DNA from: Verrucomicrobiaceae bacterium | GTDB taxonomy: Bacteria > Verrucomicrobiota > Verrucomicrobiia > Verrucomicrobiales > Verrucomicrobiaceae | Direction: 5' to 3' | Assembly: GCA_027490195.1 (NCBI GenBank) | Contig: JAIXYN010000075.1 | Span: 1-41,077 of the forward strand | DNA length: 41,077 nt | Shown: in pieces, positions 17,703 to 26,303 of the stretch | How positions within the stretch are numbered: the first letter of the stretch is position 1 | Layout of the letters: each line of letters starts with the position of its first letter | Notes under the pieces: generated by a model | The model's input: only the letters and a program-made list of their open reading frames with translations | Told to the model about the DNA's origin: nothing | Database searches by the model: none | Made by a program: the position numbers and the translations under genes

Positions 17703-20342
17703 ATGAAGAACCGACACCTATTTTATTGCCTGGCGTTTCTCGCCGCCTTCACCGCGCCGCACGCGAGCGATGCCGCTGACGAAACCGGCGCACGAAAAGC
17801 CACGCTGCCGGACTTTTCACCCAAGGCGGAATACGCGGATGACCGCCGCATGCATCAGGGCATCCCTAGCATCGAGCGGGCGGAGAATGGGCGGCTCTGG
17901 GCGGCTTGGTATGGGGGCGGGATTAATGAGGATCATCATAACTATGTGATGCTATGCACGAGCGCGGATGATGGGCGCTCGTGGTCGCCCTTGAAGCTGG
18001 TGATTGATCCCGATGGGCCGGGGCCAGTGCGGGCGTTTGATCCTTGTCTGTGGCATGATCCGCAGGGGCGGCTGTGGTTGTTTTGGAGCCAGAAGGACAA
18101 CGCATCCATGCATAACTTCGCGATCATGACGGAGGATGCGTCGGTCGCTGATCCGCTGTGGTCGCAGCCACGGCACCTCAGCGTGGGTGTGATGCTGAAC
18201 AAGCCGACAGTGCTCAGTTCCGGCGAGTGGCTGATGCCAACGTGCATCTGGCGCGACCAACGCAGCTCGCGCATCCTGCGCACCACGGATCAGGGGGCGA
18301 CGTTTGTGGAGTTCGGCAGCGCGACCATCCCGAAATACGAAGACCGCAACGGCGACGAGAACATGATCGTTGAGCGCAAGGATGGCTCGCTCTGGATGCC
18401 GGTGCGCACGGGTTACGGGCTGGGCGAATCGTTTTCCAAAGATCGCGGCAAGACGTGGACGGATGTCGCGCCATCGGGCGTCGAACACGCGGAGTCGCGT
18501 TTTTTCATTCGCAGGCTGGCCAGTGGTCGGCTGCTGATGGTGCGTCATGCGGGCAAGGTGCGATCGCATCTCACGGCGTATCTCTCGGAGGATGATGGCC
18601 GCACTTGGGGCAAAGGTTTGCTGATCGATGAACGCGGCGGCGTCTCCTATCCCGATGCCGTCGAAGCCCCCCCCGGCGAGATTCGCCTCATCTATGACTA
18701 CAATCGCAAGGGCGTCGAGAAGCAGGTCCTCATGACCGTTTTTCACGAGGACGATGTGCAGCGCGGAACCTTCGATGAGCGGGCACGGCAGCGTATTATC
18801 GTGAATCAGGCGACGGGGCGAAATCCCATCACGCAGACGTATGATGTGGCCGTTTTTGGTGCCACACCACCGGGCATCGCGGCAGCGATCGCGGCGCGGC
18901 GCGCGGGCGTTCAGCATGTGGTGCTGGCGGATGCCTCCATGCATGTGGGCGGCCGTTTTGCCGAGACGATTGGTTTCGGAGAGATCGACCGCATGAAGCC
19001 GGAAAGTGTCGGTGGCCTGTGGACCGAGTTGCGGGCGAAGGTGGATGCTCACTACGGCAAAAAGACCGCCACGCCGGAGCCGCATGTGATGGAGCAGATT
19101 CTCAGCGATTGGCTCAAAGCCGAGGGCGTGGTCTTCGCGGATCGTTTTCAGCCGGTGCGTGCCGACAAGAAGGATGCGCAACTTGTGCGGGTCTATTCCG
19201 ACTATCGTGGCCGCATCGAGGCTCCCGTTTTCATTGATGCCACTTACTACGGCGATCTGCTGCCGATTGCGGGTGTGAGTTTCACCATCGGACGCGAATC
19301 ACGCGCCAAGTATGGCGAATCCCTCGCCGGAGTGCTCACCAAGCTTGTGAATCCGCCCGGCCCCATCGATTTGCCCGTTATGAGCAGCCCCATCAGCGGA
19401 CTCGCGGCGGATGGCAAGACGCTGCTGCCGCATGTGCAGGGCCTCACTACCGACGTGCGTGAAGGTGATGGTGACACGCATTTGCAAGCCGCCAATCTTT
19501 ACGCCTGCCTCACCAAAGATCCCGCCAAGCGCGTCGAACTCACCGCGCCGCAAAGCTACGATCCCGCCGAGTTCGAACTGCTCCGGCGCGAGATCGCTCG
19601 TCTCGGCAAAGACGCCAAGTTTGGCTTCGGCGGCGGTGTTCCCGGCGACAAGACCAAGATGAACGACGGCGTGAACTACCTGCTTCACTGGGGCCTCGCG
19701 GGCGGTGCGGATGCCTACCCAGACGCCACGCCGAAGGAGCGCCGTCAGATTTGGGAAACGCATCGCGGCTACACCCACCGCATGCTCTGGTTCCTGCGAA
19801 CTGATGAGGCCGTGCCCGAGCCTATCCGGCAAAACATCCAGCAGTGGGGTCTGCCGAAAGATGAGTTCACCGACAACGCCCACTGGCCCTACGACCTCTA
19901 CGCCCGCGAGGGCCGCCGCATGATCAGTGACTTCGTCATGACCCAGCGCGATCTCTTTGACGACCTCACCAAGCCCGACGCCATCGCCCTCGGCTGCTTC
20001 CCGGTGGACTCGCACGTCGTGCGTCGCCTCGCCACGCCCGACGGCAAAGAGGTCATCAATGAAGGCGGTTATCTCGTCATCCCGCCGATTTACGAGATCC
20101 CTTATCGCGCCCTCACACCTAAGGCCTCCGAGTGTGTGAATCTCCTCGTCACCTGCGCCCTTAGCAGTTCCCGCGTGGCCTTCAACTCCCTCCGCGTCGA
20201 GCCCACCTGGATGATGCTTGGCCAAGCCGCCGGCACCGCCGCCGCGATGACGCAGAAGGACAAGACAACCGTTCAGAGAGTGAATGCGGCGGAACTCCAA
20301 AGGCATTTGGGAGAAGCTACAGTTCCATTTCAGAAACCATGA
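17703..20342 (+). CDS. Secreted fusion: sialidase (BNR/Asp-box) + FAD-dependent oxidoreductase
   Basis: The 879-residue protein starts with a signal peptide (MKNRHLFYCLAFLAAFTAPH). Residues about 45-365 form a sialidase-type six-bladed propeller: GIPSIERAENGRLWAAWYGG and Asp-boxes SADDGRSW, TDQGATF, SKDRGKTW and SEDDGRTW. From about 380 a second module begins, the FAD_oxidored type: YDVAVFGATPPGIAAAIAAR (dinucleotide loop), HVGGRFAETIGFG, FIDATYYGDLLPIAGV, ending MMLGQAAGTAAAMTQ. Both modules look full-length, with a short linker and no stop between them. The fusion suggests cleavage and oxidation of the same glycan product outside the cytoplasm. That coupling is inferred. The next gene starts 19 bp on. 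Confidence 0.88.
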   Translation: MKNRHLFYCLAFLAAFTAPHASDAADETGARKATLPDFSPKAEYADDRRMHQGIPSIERAENGRLWAAWYGGGINEDHHNYVMLCTSADDGRSWSPLKLVIDPDGPGPVRAFDPCLWHDPQGRLWLFWSQKDNASMHNFAIMTEDASVADPLWSQPRHLSVGVMLNKPTVLSSGEWLMPTCIWRDQRSSRILRTTDQGATFVEFGSATIPKYEDRNGDENMIVERKDGSLWMPVRTGYGLGESFSKDRGKTWTDVAPSGVEHAESRFFIRRLASGRLLMVRHAGKVRSHLTAYLSEDDGRTWGKGLLIDERGGVSYPDAVEAPPGEIRLIYDYNRKGVEKQVLMTVFHEDDVQRGTFDERARQRIIVNQATGRNPITQTYDVAVFGATPPGIAAAIAARRAGVQHVVLADASMHVGGRFAETIGFGEIDRMKPESVGGLWTELRAKVDAHYGKKTATPEPHVMEQILSDWLKAEGVVFADRFQPVRADKKDAQLVRVYSDYRGRIEAPVFIDATYYGDLLPIAGVSFTIGRESRAKYGESLAGVLTKLVNPPGPIDLPVMSSPISGLAADGKTLLPHVQGLTTDVREGDGDTHLQAANLYACLTKDPAKRVELTAPQSYDPAEFELLRREIARLGKDAKFGFGGGVPGDKTKMNDGVNYLLHWGLAGGADAYPDATPKERRQIWETHRGYTHRMLWFLRTDEAVPEPIRQNIQQWGLPKDEFTDNAHWPYDLYAREGRRMISDFVMTQRDLFDDLTKPDAIALGCFPVDSHVVRRLATPDGKEVINEGGYLVIPPIYEIPYRALTPKASECVNLLVTCALSSSRVAFNSLRVEPTWMMLGQAAGTAAAMTQKDKTTVQRVNAAELQRHLGEATVPFQKP

Positions 20343-20361
20343 TGGCCGCCCACCACTCCTC

Positions 20362-20946
20362 ATGCGCTATCTCCTTATCCTTCACCTGACCTGCCTCGCC
20401 GTCTCCGCGCAGGAGCGTGTGCCGTGGACGACCTCGCGGGCCCAGGGCACGCCGGAGCCACCGCCGCCGTTTGTTGTAGAGCGGCTTTATCCGAAACTGA
20501 CGTTCGTGAAGCCGCTCGATGTCACCCCCTTGCCGGGCACGGATCGGCTCGTGGTGCTGGAGCAAAGCGGCAGCATGCATTCCTTCGTCCCTGCTGCTGG
20601 TGCAGAGAAGTCGGAGCCCTTCGGCAAGATGACCGATTATCATCCTAGAGTGACGCAGTCTTTTGCACTCACGTTTCATCCGCGCTTTAAAGAAAATCGT
20701 TTCGTCTTCACCTGGGCAATCATGGATATCAGAGGCCAGCCATTGGTCGAAAACGACACGCACATCGTGCGCTTCTGCGTCACGAAGGAGTCTCCGCCGC
20801 GTATCGATCCCGCCAGCGCCAAGCTCATCATCTCCTGGTCGGCGTGTGGGCACAATGGCGGCAACATGCGCATTGGTCCCGATGGCATGCTCTACATCTC
20901 CACGGGCGATGCCGCCGCGCCGGACCCGCCGGACTCACTGAAGTAG
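20362..20946 (+). pseudogene. Truncated PQQ-type glucose/sorbosone dehydrogenase-like protein
   Basis: The ATG at 20362 opens a signal peptide (MRYLLILHLTCLAVSAQ). The product is only 194 residues and covers the first blades of the glucose/sorbosone dehydrogenase propeller: LVVLEQSGSMHSFVPA, QSFALTFHPRFKENRFVF, and the GHNGGNMRIGPDGMLYISTG block that carries a conserved His. Full-length members have 400 residues or more, often with a cytochrome tail. Here the frame ends at a TAG within an intergenic repeat copy just after DAAAPDPPDSLK. So the 3' part is lost and the repeat supplies the stop. It may be a dead gene or, less likely, a short binding protein. Confidence 0.72.
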
Positions 20947-21028
20947 CCGCTCATCCTCCCAAAACAGCAGCGGCTTCAGCCGCATTCCCCTCCGTTGATT
21001 CGGCCAAAGCCGCAGCCACTTTTCCAAC
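20944..21028. repeat. Palindromic intergenic repeat, copy 1
   Basis: Contains GCGGCTTCAGCCGC and then GATTCGGCCAAAGCCGCAGC, two small dyads, followed by a pyrimidine-rich tail that runs to the ATG of the MFS gene at 21038. Related copies lie at 26231 and 31332. The TAG that ends the truncated dehydrogenase lies in its left edge (AAGTAGCCGC). Confidence 0.75.
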
Positions 21029-21037
21029 TCTCCCTGC

Positions 21038-22288
21038 ATGCCCGCCACCTCAACCATGACTTCCCCCCCCAGTTCGCCCGGACGTCTGACGTGGCTGATA
21101 GTTGCGCTGCTTTTTCCGGTGGTGGTGCTGAACTATCTGGACCGGCAGATGCTGGCCACGATGAAGGTTTCCATGGTCGCTTCGATCCCGGACATAGCGA
21201 ACAAGGCGGACTGGGGCATCGTGCTGGGTTCGTTCAAGTGGGTGTATGCGTTGCTGAGTCCGGTGTGCGGTTATCTGGCGGATCGTTTCAGCCGGCGGCA
21301 TGTGATCGCTTTCAGTCTGTGTGCGTGGTCTGCGGTGACGTGGTGGACCGGGCATGTCAGCAGCTTTAACGAACTCGTGGCGGCACGCGCTTTGATGGGC
21401 GTGAGCGAGGCTTTTTACTTTCCGGCGGCTCTGGCGCTGATCGTGGATTTTCATCCCGGGCATACCCGCTCGCGTGCCATTGGCCTGCATCAGACGGGGA
21501 TTTACACCGGTCTCATCCTCGGGGGCTTTGCCGGGTATGTGGCGGAGGCTCCCACGCTGGGCTGGAGCTGGGCTTTCCAGGCTGCCGGGATCGTGGGCGT
21601 GCTCTATTCGGTGCCGCTGCTGATGCTGCTGAGAAATGCGCCGCGCCACGCTTCGCAGGCAGCATCGCCCTCGCCGGTGCAGACGATGAGCTGCCTGCTG
21701 GGGAACCGGAACTTCATCCTGATGGTGCTCTACACTTCCCTGCCCGCCGTCGCTGGCTGGGTGGTGAAGGACTGGATGCCGGAGGTCGTGCGGGAGCGCT
21801 ATGGACTCTCCCAAGGCGATGCCGGACTCGCGGCAGTGCTCTCGGTGCAGATCGCGAGCATCCTCGGCAGTATTACCGGCGGGTATTGCGCGGACCGCTG
21901 GATGCGGCGCTCAAATCGCGGACGCATCTACGCCAGCGCCCTGGGCATGCTGTTGTTTTTGCCAGCGCTCGTCGGGGTGGGCAGGTCGGAGACACTGGTC
22001 TTCGCGGTTTGTTTCCTCGTCATTTTCGGCATCGGCTGGGGATTCTTTGACGCGAACAACATGCCCATCCTCAGCCAGATCACGCGGCCGGAAGTCCGCG
22101 CGACCGCCTTTGGTTTCATGAATCTGATCACCATCAGCGTGGGTGGATTTGCCGATTGGGGCTTTGGGCATCTGCGGGATGAAAAAGTGGCCCACAGCCT
22201 GATTTTCGACAGCTTTGCAGGAGTTGCGGTGCTGGCAGCCGCCTTCGTGCTGCTGATCCGTCCGCGTGAGGAGGCTCCGTCGAAGTGA
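21038..22288 (+). CDS. MFS transporter (sugar-acid/anion-cation symporter-like)
   Basis: The 416-residue protein has about 12 hydrophobic helices. Helix 1 (LTWLIVALLFPVVVLNYLDR) leads into the NYLDRQ loop, and the loop between helices 2 and 3 has the MFS motif G-Y-L-A-D-R-F-S-R-R. These features fit the hexuronate/sialic-acid type carriers. An alternative start is ATG 21056 (MTSPPS). It is followed 4 bp later by the ROK kinase gene, so uptake and phosphorylation are probably co-expressed. The sugar is inferred from neighbours to be a glycan-derived acid or neutral sugar. No frame damage is seen. Confidence 0.9.
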   Translation: MPATSTMTSPPSSPGRLTWLIVALLFPVVVLNYLDRQMLATMKVSMVASIPDIANKADWGIVLGSFKWVYALLSPVCGYLADRFSRRHVIAFSLCAWSAVTWWTGHVSSFNELVAARALMGVSEAFYFPAALALIVDFHPGHTRSRAIGLHQTGIYTGLILGGFAGYVAEAPTLGWSWAFQAAGIVGVLYSVPLLMLLRNAPRHASQAASPSPVQTMSCLLGNRNFILMVLYTSLPAVAGWVVKDWMPEVVRERYGLSQGDAGLAAVLSVQIASILGSITGGYCADRWMRRSNRGRIYASALGMLLFLPALVGVGRSETLVFAVCFLVIFGIGWGFFDANNMPILSQITRPEVRATAFGFMNLITISVGGFADWGFGHLRDEKVAHSLIFDSFAGVAVLAAAFVLLIRPREEAPSK

Positions 22289-22292
22289 AACG

Positions 22293-23219
22293 ATGAAAAC
22301 GGACTCTCTCAACCTCGCCATCGGCATCGACCTAGGCGGCACGAACATCAAAGCTGCGCTGGTGGACACGGATTCCGCACAGACCCTTGCCACGCTCTCA
22401 AAACCCACACGCGATGGCGAGTTCGATGGCGACACGCCATGCTTTGCCATCACCGTGCGAGACATCGTCCATGAGTTTGAATCTGAGGCTGGTCAAAAAC
22501 TACACGTCGGCCTCTCCGCACCCGGTTTGGCGTGTCCGCGCGGGCAGTGCATCGACTCCATGCCCGGACGCATGCATGGCCTGGAAAAGCTTCATTGGTC
22601 CACCTTTCTCGAACGCGACTGCCGCGTGCTCAACGACGCCCACGCCGCCCTGCTCGGCGAGGTCTGGACAGGGGCCGCAAAACACTGCCAGGATGTCTTC
22701 ATGCTCACCCTGGGCACCAACGTCGGCGGCGCGATCTACAGTGGCGGTCGCCTGCTACGTGGCGCGATCGGACGCGCCGGGCACCTCGGTCACATCAGCA
22801 TCAATTCCCGTGCTGCACCCGACGAGTTCAATACGCCCGGCAGCCTTAGCCACGCCATCGGTAATCAGACTTTGGCTCGACGCAGCAATGGCCGTTTCAC
22901 CACCACCCACGCCCTGCTCGATGCTTCTGACGCAGGCGATGAGCACGCCAAAAACGTCTGGCTCACCTCCGTCAGTCACCTCGCCGCCGGCATCGCCTCA
23001 TTGATCAACGTGCTCGATCCAGAACTCATCATCCTCGGCGGCGGCATCGCCACCGGAGCCAAGGACCGTCTTTTCGCTCCACTCCAGCAATGGCTCGCCG
23101 AGTTCGAATGGCGGCCCGGCGGCCATCAGGTGCGCATCGTCCCCTCAGAGCTTGGAGACCGCGCTGGCTGCCTCGGCGCATCTCGTCCAGTGGGGCCGCT
23201 TCGCTCAACCACCGGCTAA
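22293..23219 (+). CDS. ROK-family sugar kinase without the zinc-cysteine cluster
   Basis: I chose ATG 22293, 4 bp after the transporter stop. The 308-residue protein has the phosphate loop (IGIDLGGTNIKAAL), the catalytic Asp115 in RVLNDAHAALLGE, an adenosine region (GTNVGGAIYSGG), and the GHLGH histidines. The C-x-C-G-x-x-G-C-x-E zinc motif of most ROK kinases is absent: after GHLGHISIN comes SRAAPDEFNTPG. ROK kinases phosphorylate glucose, ManNAc, GlcNAc or fructose; the missing zinc site is seen in some subgroups. The C-terminal 20 residues are atypical, and the neighbouring frame reads a more family-like LAASAHLVQW, so a late frameshift is possible. Confidence 0.85.
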   Translation: MKTDSLNLAIGIDLGGTNIKAALVDTDSAQTLATLSKPTRDGEFDGDTPCFAITVRDIVHEFESEAGQKLHVGLSAPGLACPRGQCIDSMPGRMHGLEKLHWSTFLERDCRVLNDAHAALLGEVWTGAAKHCQDVFMLTLGTNVGGAIYSGGRLLRGAIGRAGHLGHISINSRAAPDEFNTPGSLSHAIGNQTLARRSNGRFTTTHALLDASDAGDEHAKNVWLTSVSHLAAGIASLINVLDPELIILGGGIATGAKDRLFAPLQQWLAEFEWRPGGHQVRIVPSELGDRAGCLGASRPVGPLRSTTG

Positions 23220-23262
23220 TCGCCGAGAACCCTTCGGTTTCGAAAAGACACTCCAACACTCC

Positions 23263-26238
23263 ATGCTCCACCGACTCACCCTCCTCCTCACCCTCCTTGC
23301 AGGCGCCTCCGTCCAAGCGCGCGAGTTCTACGTCAGCCAGAACCATCCGCAGGCCGCGGACACAGCCGCTGGCACGCGGGAGGCTCCTTTGAAGACGATC
23401 TCCGCAGCGGCGAAGATGGCGCAGGCGGGCGACACGGTCGTTGTCGCGGCGGGGATTTATCGGGAGTCGGTCACGCTGACAAACTCGGGCGCGGAGGGGA
23501 AGCCGATCGTGTTTCAGAGCGAGACGAAACATCAGGCCATCATCAGCGGTGCCGATGTGTTGCGCGATCCGCAGGACGATGGAGCTGGCGTTTTTTCCTA
23601 TCCCATCGCGAAGGTGCTTCCCGTAGCCTGGCTCGGCGGCACTCCGCAGTGGGTTTATCTCAATGGTCTGCCGCTGGAACGTGCTGAGACGCCGGACCGC
23701 TTGGTCCCTAGCACCTTTTATCTGGACATGAAAAACCAGCGCGTGCGCGTGACACTGCCGGAGGATGAGGACATCACGAAAGTGAGGCTGGAGTATGCCT
23801 GCCGCGAGGGCCTCTTGGCGGCAGAGAAGCCGATCAATGACATACATTTGAAGGGCTTCACGCTTCAGCACACGGCCAACTGGTTTCGCGGTCATGGCCC
23901 CATCTACGGGACCGGTCAGCGCTGGCTCGTGGAGGACAATCATATCCGCTGGACCTCCTACGGCGGCGTGAAAGTGACCAACAGCAATGCCTTCATCGTG
24001 CGCAACAACCTCATCGAGTGGGCGGGTGCCGATGGCGTGGGTGGTAACTTCAATGTGGACCTGCTTTTTGAAAACAACACGGTGCGCAACAACAACTGGC
24101 GGAGCTTTGATTGGGGCATGGAGGGCGGCGGCTCCAAGTTCAGTTGCACCATCGATTGCCGCTACACTGGCAATGTCTTCGCCTACAACTATGGCCCCGG
24201 ACTCTGGACGGATGCAATGGGCACCGGCACCCTTTACGAAAAGAACATCCTTCACGACAACTCCAACCGCGCCCTGTTTTCCGAGATCAATTGGGACGAG
24301 GTGATCCAAGACAACATCTGTTACAACACCGGCGAGCCGGGTATCTCCATCAGCAACGGCCCCGGCATGGTCATCCGGCGAAATATCGTCTTCAACAACG
24401 CCACCGGCATCAACCTCTCCGGCAACTACACCCGGCCCACGGACCACAAGCAAGAGTGGTATCCCAGCGCCATCGTCCGCATGGCCGAGGTTCCCGGCCT
24501 GAGCCGCCATCGCGCTGTGCTGTGGGATGCGGGCTTCCTCAAATACAACGTCGCGCCCAAAGCCACGCTCAACAACAACTGCGTCATCTGGGACAACCTC
24601 ATCTTCGACAACGGCATTGCGATGATGGAGCAGCGCGACTACCGCAAGCCCTCGCCGACGGATGCCTTCGTCAATAACTTCTCCGACTACAACACCTACT
24701 GGGCAACCTCGGAGAAACAGCTCTTCAGCGTTGGCTATGACAAACCCTACGAAAGCCTGGACGCCTGGCGCAAGGCATCTGCACGCGATGAGCACTCGCG
24801 CATCGCCAATCCGCGCGATCCCGCCAACAAGCTGCCCGATTGGGCGCAGGCCTGCCGCAAGGATTGGGACCTCAAGATGCGCTCCATTTCCACTCCCGCC
24901 GGTGTGCGCGATGACAACGTGCGCCAGCAGTTTTACAGCAGTCCCATGGCCCAAATCGCCATGGGCAGGATGCTGCGCTCGCCTTTTGTCGAGGCGGTCA
25001 AACTGAGCGACAAACGCGTGCGAGCCGCCGTGTTCGAGCATGAGGGCCAGCGCACCCTCGGCCTCTGGACCACACACCCCGCGGAGCGCTGCTATGTGCG
25101 CCTGCGGCTTGATCAAGCACAGGTCGTTATCGAAAACGGTTATCTCGCACAAAAGAAAGTGTCGCTCGCCGATGGCAGTGTCGATGTGCTGGTCACTTAC
25201 AATCCCACTTACCTCCGAGGCATTGGTCCGAAGTTCGTCGAGTCACCCTCCGGCATCATCCAAGTGCCCGCTTTCAACGTCACCGGACAGCCCATCGCCG
25301 CCACCGCCACCTTTGTAAATGAAGGCACAGCCAGCACCACGCTGAAGGCCGCATTCCAGGCCACTGCGGGCTTCACCCTCACCCCTGCCAGCATCGAAAA
25401 ACCAATGGCCGCCGGAGAGAAAGTCGAAATCAAACTCACCCTCTTCCCCGATGGCAGCATCAGCCGTGGCACCGGCATGATCCGCATGAATGCCGCACTC
25501 GGGGACGCCCCCATCCGCCGTACCGCCGTCTTCAGCACCGGCTCGGGCGACAGCAAAGTGCCCCACCTTGCCAGTGACATCCTCGTTGATGGCCATCTCG
25601 ATGATTGGGGTAGCCTCACGAAGAGCGCCGTGCCCATCGCCACCATCAACGACGCCAGCCAATACCTCGCCGGCCCCAAAGATGCCTGGAAAGGCCCCGG
25701 CGACCTCAGCGCCCGCCTTTACGCCGTCTGGAAAGAGGACGCCCTCCACCTCGCTGTCGTCGTGCAGGACGACAAAGTCGTTTCCGCCTCCGGAGCCACG
25801 AATGCATGGGGCACTGTGCAGTTCGACAAGTGCGATGCCGTCTCCCTCTCCCTCGACGGCCGCGCCCCAGACATGCAGTGGCAAAAAGAACTCAACCAAG
25901 GCACCTACGACGCCACCATCAGCCTCGCCGCGACTGGCAAGCCCATCCTGCGCCCCAACGGCAAAGCCTCCGGCAGCATCCAGGGCGTCGTCGCCGCCAC
26001 CACCGTCACCGCCACGGGTTACACCATCGAGATGATGATCCCGCTCACGGAGAAAAACTTCCCAGCTCAACAATGGCAGCGCGATCGCCCGATCAAGCTC
26101 TCCCTTCTTATCGCCGACTCCGACGACCCCAAGTCCGACGCCCCAAGAAAAGCGCTAGGCTGGAGCGTCAGCCCCGAGCAGAAAAACAGCGAAGACACCA
26201 CTGGTTGGGCCACGTTGATCTTGAATGAAACAAAGTAG
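23263..26238 (+). CDS. Secreted right-handed beta-helix + CBM9-like protein, paralogue A
   Basis: I chose ATG 23263 because it opens a signal peptide (MLHRLTLLLTLLAGASVQAR) and aligns exactly with the start of paralogue B. The 991-residue protein begins with a DUF1565-like strand (REFYVSQNHPQAAD, AGDTVVVAAGIYRESVTL). A parallel beta-helix fills about 90-480, with N-N-x-I-E/W-type turns (FIVRNNLIEWAGADGVGG). A beta-sandwich follows, then a CBM9-like/DOMON-type domain from about 771 (DILVDGHLDDWGSL, LHLAVVVQDDKVV). The layout suggests a glycan lyase or hydrolase that binds its substrate. Its TAG lies in an intergenic repeat copy. The first ~255 bp are almost identical to paralogue B at 31422. 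Confidence 0.9.
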   Translation: MLHRLTLLLTLLAGASVQAREFYVSQNHPQAADTAAGTREAPLKTISAAAKMAQAGDTVVVAAGIYRESVTLTNSGAEGKPIVFQSETKHQAIISGADVLRDPQDDGAGVFSYPIAKVLPVAWLGGTPQWVYLNGLPLERAETPDRLVPSTFYLDMKNQRVRVTLPEDEDITKVRLEYACREGLLAAEKPINDIHLKGFTLQHTANWFRGHGPIYGTGQRWLVEDNHIRWTSYGGVKVTNSNAFIVRNNLIEWAGADGVGGNFNVDLLFENNTVRNNNWRSFDWGMEGGGSKFSCTIDCRYTGNVFAYNYGPGLWTDAMGTGTLYEKNILHDNSNRALFSEINWDEVIQDNICYNTGEPGISISNGPGMVIRRNIVFNNATGINLSGNYTRPTDHKQEWYPSAIVRMAEVPGLSRHRAVLWDAGFLKYNVAPKATLNNNCVIWDNLIFDNGIAMMEQRDYRKPSPTDAFVNNFSDYNTYWATSEKQLFSVGYDKPYESLDAWRKASARDEHSRIANPRDPANKLPDWAQACRKDWDLKMRSISTPAGVRDDNVRQQFYSSPMAQIAMGRMLRSPFVEAVKLSDKRVRAAVFEHEGQRTLGLWTTHPAERCYVRLRLDQAQVVIENGYLAQKKVSLADGSVDVLVTYNPTYLRGIGPKFVESPSGIIQVPAFNVTGQPIAATATFVNEGTASTTLKAAFQATAGFTLTPASIEKPMAAGEKVEIKLTLFPDGSISRGTGMIRMNAALGDAPIRRTAVFSTGSGDSKVPHLASDILVDGHLDDWGSLTKSAVPIATINDASQYLAGPKDAWKGPGDLSARLYAVWKEDALHLAVVVQDDKVVSASGATNAWGTVQFDKCDAVSLSLDGRAPDMQWQKELNQGTYDATISLAATGKPILRPNGKASGSIQGVVAATTVTATGYTIEMMIPLTEKNFPAQQWQRDRPIKLSLLIADSDDPKSDAPRKALGWSVSPEQKNSEDTTGWATLILNETK

Positions 26239-26290
26239 CCGCACCGCTCGCAAATGATTCGGCTAAAGCCGAAGCCACTTTTTCACACCT
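26231..26290. repeat. Palindromic intergenic repeat, copy 2
   Basis: Contains GATTCGGCTAAAGCCGAAGC, with a perfect TTCGGCT/AGCCGAA dyad, then CACTTTTTCAC and a pyrimidine-rich run to the ATG at 26304. The stop of paralogue A lies in its left edge (CAAAGTAGCCGC). Related to copies at 20944 and 31332. Confidence 0.8.
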
Positions 26291-26303
26291 CCAGCACTCC
26301 ACC

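Noticed and set aside
23029..25152. A 707-codon minus-strand frame across the ROK and beta-helix A genes
   Set aside because: It is antisense to two genes with family motifs and arises from GC-rich codon bias.
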